The translations under genes and the position numbers were made by a program. The notes beneath the pieces were generated by a model that saw nothing but the letters and a program-made list of their open reading frames with translations, ran no database searches and was not told where the DNA came from. This document shows positions 1 to 10,912 of a stretch of 64,000 nucleotides of DNA, piece by piece. The stretch comes from Auanema rhodensis. Taxonomy: Eukaryota; Nematoda; Chromadorea; Rhabditida; Rhabditidae. Within the stretch, counting starts at the first letter, position 1; each line of letters opens with the position of its first letter. The DNA lies in contig CAXKVF010000077.1 in NCBI GenBank assembly GCA_964057225.1, forward strand, positions 744,001-808,000, written 5' to 3'.

Positions 1-212
1 GGGGAATCTAATTTTGAAAACCGCATCTCTTTATCTTTTACGTGAAGCGAGTTACATACCAAGTGCACATCACGTGTACATTTAATTAGCATAAATTAAA
101 GTTCACGTAAATTTCAAAGTCATGGTTACCATGCACCAATATCAATAAAATATTGTTTTTAGACTAATATGGACATGGGGAATCTAATTTTGAAAACCGC
201 ATCTCTTTATCT

Positions 213-285
213 TTCACGTGAAGCGAGTTACATACCAAGTGCACATCACGTGTACATTTAATTAGCATAAATTAAAGTTCACGTA
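213..285. promoter_or_regulatory. Phased TCACGT/CACGTG boxes, shown in reference monomer m2
   Basis: TCACGT starts at internal positions 38, 70 and 103, so the spacings are 32 and 33 bp, about three helical turns. The first two extend to CACGTG, the E-box/G-box core that bHLH and plant bZIP proteins bind. The first lies in the palindrome TTCACGTGAA. The middle one reads ATCACGTG and fits the budding yeast CDEI consensus RTCACRTG. Occupancy by any protein is not shown; the motif may be incidental. Confidence 0.4.
257..276. other. A/T-rich dyad TTTAATT-(6)-AATTAAA, shown in m2
   Basis: The arms at internal positions 81-87 and 94-100 are exact reverse complements with a six-base loop. A94G alters the right arm in many units of 2.8-10.6 kb. 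The linked pair T87A/C90A alters the left arm and loop in others. Homeodomain or AT-hook proteins often bind such A/T sequence, but nothing here shows that they do. Confidence 0.5.
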
Positions 286-296
286 AATTTCAAAGT

Positions 297-309
297 CATG
301 GTTACCATG
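297..309. other. 13-bp perfect dyad CATGGTTACCATG, shown in m2
   Basis: The two 6-bp arms are exact reverse complements around one central base. In M and K units the flanking T and A extend it to 15 bp. The monomer's main variable positions (134, 136, 137) lie immediately to its right. C130T (in T12G/C130T units), A128T (m261), G124T (m310), T122C (m290) and A122C (m320) alter it in a minority of copies. Short dyads are common in centromeric satellites that lack CENP-B boxes; a role here is inference. Confidence 0.6.
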
Positions 310-319
310 AACCAATATC

Positions 320-337
320 AATAAAAATTTGTTTTTA
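320..337 (+). other. AATAAA hexamer with GT/T-rich downstream stretch, shown in m2
   Basis: AATAAA occupies internal positions 144-149, and TTTGTTTTT follows a few bases later (152-160). It is present in nearly every monomer on the + strand. The arrangement resembles a polyadenylation signal, although the downstream element is closer than usual and A/T-rich satellites contain AATAAA by chance. A144G (three copies) and the m314 change to ATTAAA are the exceptions I saw. Confidence 0.3.
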
Positions 338-704
338 GACTAATATGGACATGGGGAATCTAATTTTGAAAACCGCATCTCTTTATCTTTCACGTGAAGC
401 GAGTTACATACCAAGTGCACATCACGTGTACATTTAATTAGCATAAATTAAAGTTCACGTAAATTCCAAAGTCATGGTTACCATGAACCAATATCAATAA
501 AAATTTGTTTTTAGACTAATATGGACATGGGGAATCTAATTTTGAAAACCGCATCTCTTTATCTTTCACGTGAAGCGAGTTACATACCAAGTGCACATCA
601 CGTGTACATTTAATTAGCATAGATTAAAGTTCACGTAAATTTCAAAGTCATGGTTACCATGAAGCAATATCAATAAAAATTGGTTTTTAGACTGATATGG
701 ACAT

Positions 705-1760
705 GGGGAATCTAATTTTGAAAACCGCATCTCTTTATCTTCCACGTGAAGCGAGTTACATACCAAGTGCACATCACGTGTACATTTAATTAGCATAAAT
801 TAAAGTTCACGTAAAATTCAAAGTCATGGTTACCATGCACCAATATCAATAAAAATTTGTTTTTAGACTAATATGGACATGGGGAATCTAATTTTGAGAA
901 CCGCATCTCTTTATCTTTCACGTGAAGCGAGTTACATACCAAGTGCACATCACGTGTACATTTAATTAGCATAAATTAAAGTTCACGTAAATTTCAAAGT
1001 CATGGTTACCATGCACCAATATCAATAAAAATTTGTTTTTAGACTAATATGGACATGGGGAATCTAATTTTGAAAACCGCATCTCTTTATCTTCCACGTG
1101 AAGCGAGTTACATACCAAGTGCACATCACGTGTACATTTAATTAGCATAAATTAAAGTTCACGTAAAATTCAAAGTCATGGTTACCATGCACCAATATCA
1201 ATAAAAATTTGTTTTTAGACTAATATGGACATGGGGAATCTAATTTTGAGAACCGCATCTCTTTATCTTTCACGTGAAGCGAGTTACATACCAAGTGCAC
1301 ATCACGTGTACATTTAATTAGCATAAATTAAAGTTCACGTAAATTTCAAAGTCATGGTTACCATGCACCAATATCAATAAAACTTTGTTTTTAGACTAAT
1401 ATGGACATGGGGAATCTAATTTTGAAAACCGCATCTCTTTATCTTCCACGTGAAGCGAGTTACATACCAAGTGCACATCACGTGTACATTTAATTAGCAT
1501 AAATTAAAGTTCACGTAAAATTCAAAGTCATGGTTACCATGCACCAATATCAATAAAAATTTGTTTTTAGACTAATATGGACATGGGGAATCTAATTTTG
1601 AGAACCGCATCTCTTTATCTTTCACGTGAAGCGAGTTACATACCAAGTGCACATCACGTGTACATTTAATTAGCATAAATTAAAGTTCACGTAAATTTCA
1701 AAGTCATGGTTACCATGCACCAATATCAATAAAAATTTGTTTTTAGAATAATATGGACAT
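705..1760. repeat. Dimeric higher-order repeat, 352 bp x 3 (m5-m10)
   Basis: Two monomer forms alternate three times: one with T38C, T112A and H, the next with A18G and H. The A18G unit carries extra private changes in copies two (A151C in m8) and three (C164A in m10). C164A removes a stop codon on the minus strand and creates a spurious open frame. This is the shortest higher-order unit in the window. Confidence 0.85.
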
Positions 1761-3168
1761 GGGGAATCTAATTTTGAAAACCGCATCTCTTTATCTTTCA
1801 CGTGAAGCGAGTTACATACCAAGTGCACATCACGTGTACATTTAATTAGCATAGATTAAAGTTCACGTAAATTTCAAAGTCATGGTTACCATGAAGCAAT
1901 ATCAATAAAAATTTGTTTTTAGACTGATATGGACATGGGGAATCTAATTTTGAAAACCGCATCTCTTTATCTTCCACGTGAAGCGAGTTACATACCAAGT
2001 GCACATCACGTGTACATTTAATTAGCATAAATTAAAGTTCACGTAAAATTCAAAGTCATGGTTACCATGCACCAATATCAATAAAAATTTGTTTTTAGAC
2101 TAATATGGACATGGGGAATCTAATTTTGAGAACCGCATCTCTTTATCTTTCACGTGAAGCGAGTTACATACCAAGTGCACATCACGTGTACATTTAATTA
2201 GCATAAATTAAAGTTCACGTAAATTTCAAAGTCATGGTTACCATGCACCAATATCAATAAAAATTTGTTTTTAGACTAATATGGACATGGGGAATCTAAT
2301 TTTGAAAACCGCATCTCTTTATCTTTCACGTGAAGCGAGTTACATACCAAGTGCACATCACGTGTACATTTAATTAGCATAAATTAAAGTTCACGTAAAT
2401 TTCAAAGTCATGGTTACCATGCACCAATATCAATAAAAATTTGTTTTTAGACTAATATGGACATGGGGAATCTAATTTTGAAAACCGCATCTCTTTATCT
2501 TTCACGTGAAGCGAGTTACATACCAAGTGCACATCACGTGTACATTTAATTAGCATAAATTAAAGTTCACGTAAATTTCAAAGTCATGGTTACCATGAAC
2601 CAATATCAATAAAAATTTGTTTTTAGACTAATATGGACATGGGGAATCTAATTTTGAAAACCGCATCTCTTTATCTTTCACGTGAAGCGAGTTACATACC
2701 AAGTGCACATCACGTGTAGATTTAATTAGCATAAATTAAAGTTCACGTAAATTTCAAAGTCATGGTTACCATGAACCAATATCAATAAAAATTTGTTTTT
2801 AGACTAATATGGACATGGGGAATCTAATTTTGAAAACCGCATCTCTTTATCTTTCACGTGAAGCGAGTTACATACCAAGTGCACATCACGTGTACATTTA
2901 ATTAGCATAGATTAAAGTTCACGTAAATTTCAAAGTCATGGTTACCATGCACCAATATCAATAAAAATTTGTTTTTAGACTAATATGGACATGGGGAATC
3001 TAATTTTGAGAACCGCATCTCTTTATCTTTCACGTGAAGCGAGTTACATACCAAGTGCACATCACGTGTACATTTAATTAGCATAAATTAAAGTTCACGT
3101 AAATTTCAAAGTCATGGTTACCATGCACCAATATCAATAAAACTTTGTTTTTAGACTAATATGGACAT
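1761..3168. repeat. Mixed monomers m11-m18 between the two copies of the six-monomer block
   Basis: m11 (A94G, K, A165G), m12 (T38C, T112A, H) and m13 (A18G, H) repeat the m4-m6 order. Then follow plain H (m14), plain M (m15), C79G M (m16), A94G H (m17) and A18G H with A151C (m18). m17 joins the A94G of K-type units to an H-type right half, so it looks recombinant. No clear local higher-order period is visible here. Confidence 0.75.
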
Positions 3169-4224
3169 GGGGAATCTAATTTTGAAAACCGCATCTCTTT
3201 ATCTTTTACGTGAAGCGAGTTACATACCAAGTGCACATCACGTGTACATTTAATTAGCATAAATTAAAGTTCACGTAAATTTCAAAGTCATGGTTACCAT
3301 GCACCAATATCAATAAAATATTGTTTTTAGACTAATATGGACATGGGGAATCTAATTTTGAAAACCGCATCTCTTTATCTTTCACGTGAAGCGAGTTACA
3401 TACCAAGTGCACATCACGTGTACATTTAATTAGCATAAATTAAAGTTCACGTAAATTTCAAAGTCATGGTTACCATGAACCAATATCAATAAAAATTTGT
3501 TTTTAGACTAATATGGACATGGGGAATCTAATTTTGAAAACCGCATCTCTTTATCTTTCACGTGAAGCGAGTTACATACCAAGTGCACATCACGTGTACA
3601 TTTAATTAGCATAAATTAAAGTTCACGTAAATTCCAAAGTCATGGTTACCATGAACCAATATCAATAAAAATTTGTTTTTAGACTAATATGGACATGGGG
3701 AATCTAATTTTGAAAACCGCATCTCTTTATCTTTCACGTGAAGCGAGTTACATACCAAGTGCACATCACGTGTACATTTAATTAGCATAGATTAAAGTTC
3801 ACGTAAATTTCAAAGTCATGGTTACCATGAAGCAATATCAATAAAAATTTGTTTTTAGACTGATATGGACATGGGGAATCTAATTTTGAAAACCGCATCT
3901 CTTTATCTTCCACGTGAAGCGAGTTACATACCAAGTGCACATCACGTGTACATTTAATTAGCATAAATTAAAGTTCACGTAAAATTCAAAGTCATGGTTA
4001 CCATGCACCAATATCAATAAAAATTTGTTTTTAGACTAATATGGACATGGGGAATCTAATTTTGAGAACCGCATCTCTTTATCTTTCACGTGAAGCGAGT
4101 TACATACCAAGTGCACATCACGTGTACATTTAATTAGCATAAATTAAAGTTCACGTAAATTTCAAAGTCATGGTTACCATGCACCAATATCAATAAAAAT
4201 TTGTTTTTAGACTAATATGGACAT
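3169..4224. repeat. Six-monomer block, copy 2 (m19-m24)
   Basis: It repeats the barcode of 1-1056 (C39T H with A151T/T152A; M; T114C M; A94G K A165G; T38C T112A H; A18G H) at an offset of 3168 bp. Copy 2 lacks the T154G seen in m4 of copy 1, which suggests that change is private to copy 1. Confidence 0.9.
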
Positions 4225-5632
4225 GGGGAATCTAATTTTGAAAACCGCATCTCTTTATCTTTCACGTGAAGCGAGTTACATACCAAGTGCACATCACGTG
4301 TACATTTAATTAGCATAAATTAAAGTTCACGTAAATTTCAAAGTCATGGTTACCATGCACCAATATCAATAAAAATTTGTTTTTAGACTAATATGGACAT
4401 GGGGAATCTAATTTTGAAAACCGCATCTCTTTATCTTTCACGTGAAGCGAGTTACATACCAAGTGCACATCACGTGTACATTTAATTAGCATAAATTAAA
4501 GTTCACGTAAATTCCAAAGTCATGGTTACCATGAACCAATATCAATAAAAATTTGTTTTTAGACTAATATGGACATGGGGAATCTAATTTTGAAAACCGC
4601 ATCTCTTTATCTTTCACGTGAAGCGAGTTACATACCAAGTGCACATCACGTGTACATTTAATTAGCATAGATTAAAGTTCACGTAAATTTCAAAGTCATG
4701 GTTACCATGAAGCAATATCAATAAAAATTTGTTTTTAGACTGATATGGACATGGGGAATCTAATTTTGAAAACCGCATCTCTTTATCTTCCACGTGAAGC
4801 GAGTTACATACCAAGTGCACATCACGTGTACATTTAATTAGCATAAATTAAAGTTCACGTAAAATTCAAAGTCATGGTTACCATGCACCAATATCAATAA
4901 AAATTTGTTTTTAGACTAATATGGACATGGGGAATCTAATTTTGAGAACCGCATCTCTTTATCTTTCACGTGAAGCGAGTTACATACCAAGTGCACATCA
5001 CGTGTACATTTAATTAGCATAAATTAAAGTTCACGTAAATTTCAAAGTCATGGTTACCATGCACCAATATCAATAAAAATTTGTTTTTAGACTAATATGG
5101 ACATGGGGAATCTAATTTTGAAAACCGCATCTCTTTATCTTCCACGTGAAGCGAGTTACATACCAAGTGCACATCACGTGTACATTTAATTAGCATAGAT
5201 TAAAGTTCACGTAAATTTCAAAGTCATGGTTACCATGAAGCAATATCAATAAAAATTTGTTTTTAGACTGATATGGACATGGGGAATCTAATTTTGAAAA
5301 CCGCATCTCTTTATCTTCCACGTGAAGCGAGTTACATACCAAGTGCACATCACGTGTACATTTAATTAGCATAAATTAAAGTTCACGTAAAATTCAAAGT
5401 CATGGTTACCATGCACCAATATCAATAAAAATTTGTTTTTAGACTAATATGGACATGGGGAATCTAATTTTGAGAACCGCATCTCTTTATCTTTCACGTG
5501 AAGCGAGTTACATACCAAGTGCACATCACGTGTACATTTAATTAGCATAAATTAAAGTTCACGTAAATTTCAAAGTCATGGTTACCATGCACCAATATCA
5601 ATAAAACTTTGTTTTTAGACTAATATGGACAT
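3521..5632. repeat. Five-monomer higher-order repeat, 880 bp x 2 plus a hybrid continuation (m21-m32)
   Basis: m21-m25 read T114C M; A94G K A165G; T38C T112A H; A18G H; H. m26-m29 repeat the first four in order. The fifth unit, m30, has T38C on its left and A94G, K and A165G on its right, so it is a hybrid of two forms. It is followed again by T38C/T112A H (m31) and A18G H with A151C (m32). Most A165G copies (m22, m27, m30) lie here and explain the short minus-strand open frames in this stretch. Confidence 0.85.
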
Positions 5633-8096
5633 GGGGAATCTAATTTTGAAAACCGCATCTCTTTATCTTTCACGTGAAGCGAGTTACATACCAAGTGCAC
5701 ATCACGTGTACATTTAATTAGCATAAATTAAAGTTCACGTAAATTTCAAAGTCATGGTTACCATGAACCAATATCAATAAAAATTTGTTTTTAGACTAAT
5801 ATGGACATGGGGAATCTAATTTTGAAAACCGTATCTCTTTATCTTTCACGTGAAGCGAGTTACATACCAAGTGCACATCACGTGTAGATTTAATTAGCAT
5901 AAATTAAAGTTCACGTAAATTTCAAAGTCATGGTTACCATGAACCAATATCAATAAAAATTTGTTTTTAGACTAATATGGACATGGGGAATCTAATTTTG
6001 AAAACCGCATCTCTTTATCTTTCACGTGAAGCGAGTTACATACCAAGTGCACATCACGTGTACATTTAATTAGCATAGATTAAAGTTCACGTAAATTTCA
6101 AAGTCATGGTTACCATGAAGCAATATCAATAAAAATTTGTTTTTAGACTAATATGGACATGGGGAATCTAATTTTGAAAACCGCATCTCTTTATCTTTCA
6201 CGTGAAGCGAGTTACATACCAAGTGCACATCACGTGTACATTTAATTAGCATAAATTAAAGTTCACGTAAATTTCAAAGTCATGGTTACCATGAACCAAT
6301 ATCAATAAAAATTTGTTTTTAGACTAATATGGACATGGGGAATCTAATTTTGAAAACCGCATCTCTTTATCTTTCACGTGAAGCGAGTTACATACCAAGT
6401 GCACATCACGTGTACATTTAATTAGCATAAATTAAAGTTCACGTAAATTTCAAAGTCATGGTTACCATAAACTAATATCAATAAAAATTTGTTTTTAGAC
6501 TAATATGGACATGGGGAATCTAATTTTGAAAACCGCATCTCTTTATCTTTCACGTGAAGCGAGTTACATACCAAGTGCACATCACGTGTACATTTAATTA
6601 GCATAGATTAAAGTTCACGTAAATTTCAAAGTCATGGTTACCATGAAGCAATATCAATAAAAATTTGTTTTTAGACTAATATGGACATGGGGAATCTAAT
6701 TTTGAAAACCGCATCTCTTTATCTTTCACGTGAAGCGAGTTACATACCAAGTGCACATCACGTGTACATTTAATTAGCATAAATTAAAGTTCACGTAAAT
6801 TTCAAAGTCATGGTTACCATGAACCAATATCAATAAAAATTTGTTTTTAGACTAATATGGACATGGGGAATCTAATTTTGAAAACCGCATCTCTTTATCT
6901 TTCACGTGAAGCGAGTTACATACCAAGTGTACATCACGTGTACATTTAATTAGCATAGATTAAAGTTCACGTAAATTTCAAAGTCATGGTTACCATGAAG
7001 CAATATCAATAAAAATTTGTTTTTAGACTAATATGGACATGGGGAATCTAATTTTGAAAACCGCATCTCTTTATCTTTCACGTGAAGCGAGTTACATACC
7101 AAGTGCACATCACGTGTACATTTAATTAGCATAAATTAAAGTTCACGTAAATTTCAAAGTCATGGTTACCATGAACCAATATCAATAAAAATTTGTTTTT
7201 AGACTAATATGGACATGGGGAATCTAATTTTGAAAACCGCATCTCTTTATCTTTCACGTGAAGCGAGTTACATACCAAGTTCACATCACGTGTACATTTA
7301 ATTAGCATAAATTAAAGTTCACGTAAATTTCAAAGTCATGGTTACCATGCACCAATATCAATAAAAATTTGTTTTTAGACTAATATGGACATGGGGAATC
7401 TAATTTTGAAAACCGCATATCTTTATCTTTCACGTGAAGCGAGTTACATACCAAGTGCACATCACGTGTACATTTAATTAGCATAAATTAAAGTTCACGT
7501 AAATTTCAAAGTCATGGTTACCATGAACCAATATCAATAAAAATTTGTTTTTAGACTAATATGGACATGGGGAATCTAATTTTGAAAACCGCATCTCTTT
7601 ATCTTTCACGTGAAGCGAGTTACATACCAAGTGCACATCACGTGTACATTTAATTAGCATAAATTAAAGTTCACGTAAATTTCAAAGTCATGGTTACCAT
7701 GCACCAATATCAATAAAACTTTGTTTTTAGACTAATATGGACATGGGGAATCTAATTTTGAAAACCGCATCTCTTTATCTTTCACGTGAAGCGAGTTACA
7801 TACCAAGTGCACATCACGTGTACATTTAATTAGCATAAATTAAAGTTCACGTAAATTTCAAAGTCATGGTTACCATGAACCAATATCAATAAAAATTTGT
7901 TTTTAGACTAATATGGACATGGGGAATCTAATTTTGAAAACCGCATCTCTTTATCTTTCACGTGAAGCGAGTTACATACCAAGTGCACATCACGTGTACA
8001 TTTAATTAGCATAAATTAAAGTTCACGTAAATTTCAAAGTCATGGTTACCATGCACCAATATCAATAAAACTTTGTTTTTAGACTAATATGGACAT
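5633..8096. repeat. A94G-type block, copy 1 (m33-m46)
   Basis: Order: M; C24T + C79G M; A94G K; M; a unit reading CATAAACTAAT at 130-140 (m37); A94G K; M; C66T + A94G K; M; G65T H; C27A M; then H with A151C, M, H with A151C. Much of this order recurs at 8097-10736. The last four units (m44-m47) form a 352-bp dimer repeated twice. Confidence 0.85.
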
Positions 8097-10912
8097 GGGG
8101 AATCTAATTTTGAAAACCGCATCTCTTTATCTTTCACGTGAAGCGAGTTACATACCAAGTGCACATCACGTGTACATTTAATTAGCATAAATTAAAGTTC
8201 ACGTAAATTTCAAAGTCATGGTTACCATGAACCAATATCAATAAAAATTTGTTTTTAGACTAATATGGACATGGGGAATCTAATTTTGAAAACCGCATCT
8301 CTTTATCTTTCACGTGAAGCGAGTTACATACCAAGTGCACATCACGTGTAGATTTAATTAGCATAAATTAAAGTTCACGTAAATTTCAAAGTCATGGTTA
8401 CCATGAACCAATATCAATAAAAATTTGTTTTTAGACTAATATGGACATGGGGAATCTAATTTTGAAAACCGCATCTCTTTATCTTTCACGTGAAGCGAGT
8501 TACATACCAAGTGCACATCACGTGTACATTTAATTAGCATAGATTAAAGTTCACGTAAATTTCAAAGTCATGGTTACCATGAAGCAATATCAATAAAAAT
8601 TTGTTTTTAGACTAATATGGACATGGGGAATCTAATTTTGAAAACCGCATCTCTTTATCTTTCACGTGAAGCGAGTTACATACCAAGTGCACATCACGTG
8701 TACATTTAATTAGCATAAATTAAAGTTCACGTAAATTTCAAAGTCATGGTTACCATGAACCAATATCAATAAAAATTTGTTTTTAGACTAATATGGACAT
8801 GGGGAATCTAATTTTGAAAACCGCATCTCTTTATCTTTCACGTGAAGCGAGTTACATACCAAGTGTACATCACGTGTACATTTAATTAGCATAGATTAAA
8901 GTTCACGTAAATTTCAAAGTCATGGTTACCATGAAGCAATATCAATAAAAATTTGTTTTTAGACTAATATGGACATGGGGAATCTAATTTTGAAAACCGC
9001 ATCTCTTTATCTTTCACGTGAAGCGAGTTACATACCAAGTGCACATCACGTGTACATTTAATTAGCATAAATTAAAGTTCACGTAAATTTCAAAGTCATG
9101 GTTACCATGAACCAATATCAATAAAAATTTGTTTTTAGACTAATATGGACATGGGGAATCTAATTTTGAAAACCGCATCTCTTTATCTTTCACGTGAAGC
9201 GAGTTACATACCAAGTTCACATCACGTGTACATTTAATTAGCATAAATTAAAGTTCACGTAAATTTCAAAGTCATGGTTACCATGCACCAATATCAATAA
9301 AAATTTGTTTTTAGACTAATATGGACATGGGGAATCTAATTTTGAAAACCGCATATCTTTATCTTTCACGTGAAGCGAGTTACATACCAAGTGCACATCA
9401 CGTGTACATTTAATTAGCATAAATTAAAGTTCACGTAAATTTCAAAGTCATGGTTACCATGAAGCAATATCAATAAAAATTTGTTTTTAGACTAATATGG
9501 ACATGGGGAATCTAATTTTGAAAACCGCATCTCTTTATCTTTCACGTGAAGCGAGTTACATACCAAGTGCACATCACGTGTACATTTAATTAGCATAAAT
9601 TAAAGTTCACGTAAATTTCAAAGTCATGGTTACCATGAACCAATATCAATAAAAATTTGTTTTTAGACTAATATGGACATGGGGAATCTAATTTTGAAAA
9701 CCGCATCTCTTTATCTTTCACGTGAAGCGAGTTACATACCAAGTTCACATCACGTGTACATTTAATTAGCATAAATTAAAGTTCACGTAAATTTCAAAGT
9801 CATGGTTACCATGCACCAATATCAATAAAAATTTGTTTTTAGACTAATATGGACATGGGGAATCTAATTTTGAAAACCGCATATCTTTATCTTTCACGTG
9901 AAGCGAGTTACATACCAAGTGCACATCACGTGTACATTTAATTAGCATAAATTAAAGTTCACGTAAATTTCAAAGTCATGGTTACCATGAACCAATATCA
10001 ATAAAAATTTGTTTTTAGACTAATATGGACATGGGGAATCTAATTTTGAAAACCGCATCTCTTTATCTTTCACGTGAAGCGAGTTACATACCAAGTGCAC
10101 ATCACGTGTACATTTAATTAGCATAAATTAAAGTTCACGTAAATTTCAAAGTCATGGTTACCATGAACCAATATCAATAAAAATTTGTTTTTAGACTAAT
10201 ATGGACATGGGGAATCTAATTTTGAAAACCGCATCTCTTTATCTTTCACGTGAAGCGAGTTACATACCAAGTGCACATCACGTGTACATTTAATTAGCAT
10301 AAATTAAAGTTCACGTAAATTTCAAAGTCATGGTTACCATAAACTAATATCAATAAAAATTTGTTTTTAGACTAATATGGACATGGGGAATCTAATTTTG
10401 AAAACCGCATCTCTTTATCTTTCACGTGAAGCGAGTTACATACCAAGTGCACATCACGTGTACATTTAATTAGCATAGATTAAAGTTCACGTAAATTTCA
10501 AAGTCATGGTTACCATGAAGCAATATCAATAAAAATTTGTTTTTAGACTAATATGGACATGGGGAATCTAATTTTGAAAACCGCATCTCTTTATCTTTCA
10601 CGTGAAGCGAGTTACATACCAAGTGCACATCACGTGTACATTTAATTAGCATAAATTAAAGTTCACGTAAATTTCAAAGTCATGGTTACCATGAACCAAT
10701 ATCAATAAAAATTTGTTTTTAGACTAATATGGACATGGGGAATCTAATTTTGAAAACCGCATCTCTTTATCTTTCACGTGAAGCGAGTTACATACCAAGT
10801 GCACATCACGTGTACATTTAATTAGCATAAATTAAAGTTCACGTAAATTTCAAAGTCATGGTTACCATGCACCAATATCAATAAAACTTTGTTTTTAGAC
10901 TAATATGGACAT
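8097..10912. repeat. A94G-type block, copy 2, rearranged (m47-m62)
   Basis: m47-m53 match m33-m36 followed directly by m40-m42, so three monomers (528 bp) are missing from this copy, or were gained in the other. m53-m55 and m56-m58 form a 528-bp trimer (G65T H; C27A; M). In m54 the C27A unit is type K, while in m57 it is M. m58-m61 then restore the order of m36-m39 (M; CATAAACTAAT unit; A94G K; M), and m62 is H with A151C. The block is a mosaic of the same parts as copy 1. Confidence 0.85.

Larger units (their letters stand above)
177..352. repeat. Reference monomer (m2), matches the consensus
   Basis: This copy carries no diagnostic substitution and serves as the coordinate reference. By internal position: G4 run (1-4); GAAAACCGC (16-24); first CACGTG (39-44), inside the palindrome TTCACGTGAA (37-46); GTGCAC (63-68); second CACGTG (71-76); TGTACA (75-80); an A/T-rich dyad with arms 81-87 and 94-100; third TCACGT (103-108); 13-bp dyad CATGGTTACCATG (121-133); the M/H/K variable sites (134-137); AATAAA (144-149); a T-rich stretch (152-160); and ATATGGACAT (167-176). 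There are five CpGs, at 22, 41, 48, 73 and 106. None of these elements has a demonstrated function here. Confidence 0.95.
1..1056. repeat. Six-monomer block, copy 1 (m1-m6)
   Basis: The order of variants is: m1 (C39T, H, A151T/T152A), m2 (plain M), m3 (T114C, M), m4 (A94G, K, A165G), m5 (T38C, T112A, H), m6 (A18G, H). The same order recurs at 3169-4224, exactly 18 monomers (3168 bp) away. The one difference I scored is T154G in m4. Matching six rare-variant monomers in order is very unlikely by chance, so this is a segmental duplication. Confidence 0.9.

Noticed and set aside
213-285. A 32-33-bp ancestral subrepeat making up the monomer
   Set aside because: Only the TCACGT cores align; the sequence between them is dissimilar in the three segments, and the rest of the monomer does not continue the period.
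614-796. 60-codon open frame on the minus strand (also at 1670, 1846, 3782, 4662, 5190, 36518 and 36870)
   Set aside because: It is satellite sequence with one stop codon removed by A165G or C164A. It overlaps itself from copy to copy (183 bp in a 176-bp unit), and has no codon-level conservation or domain that I recognise.
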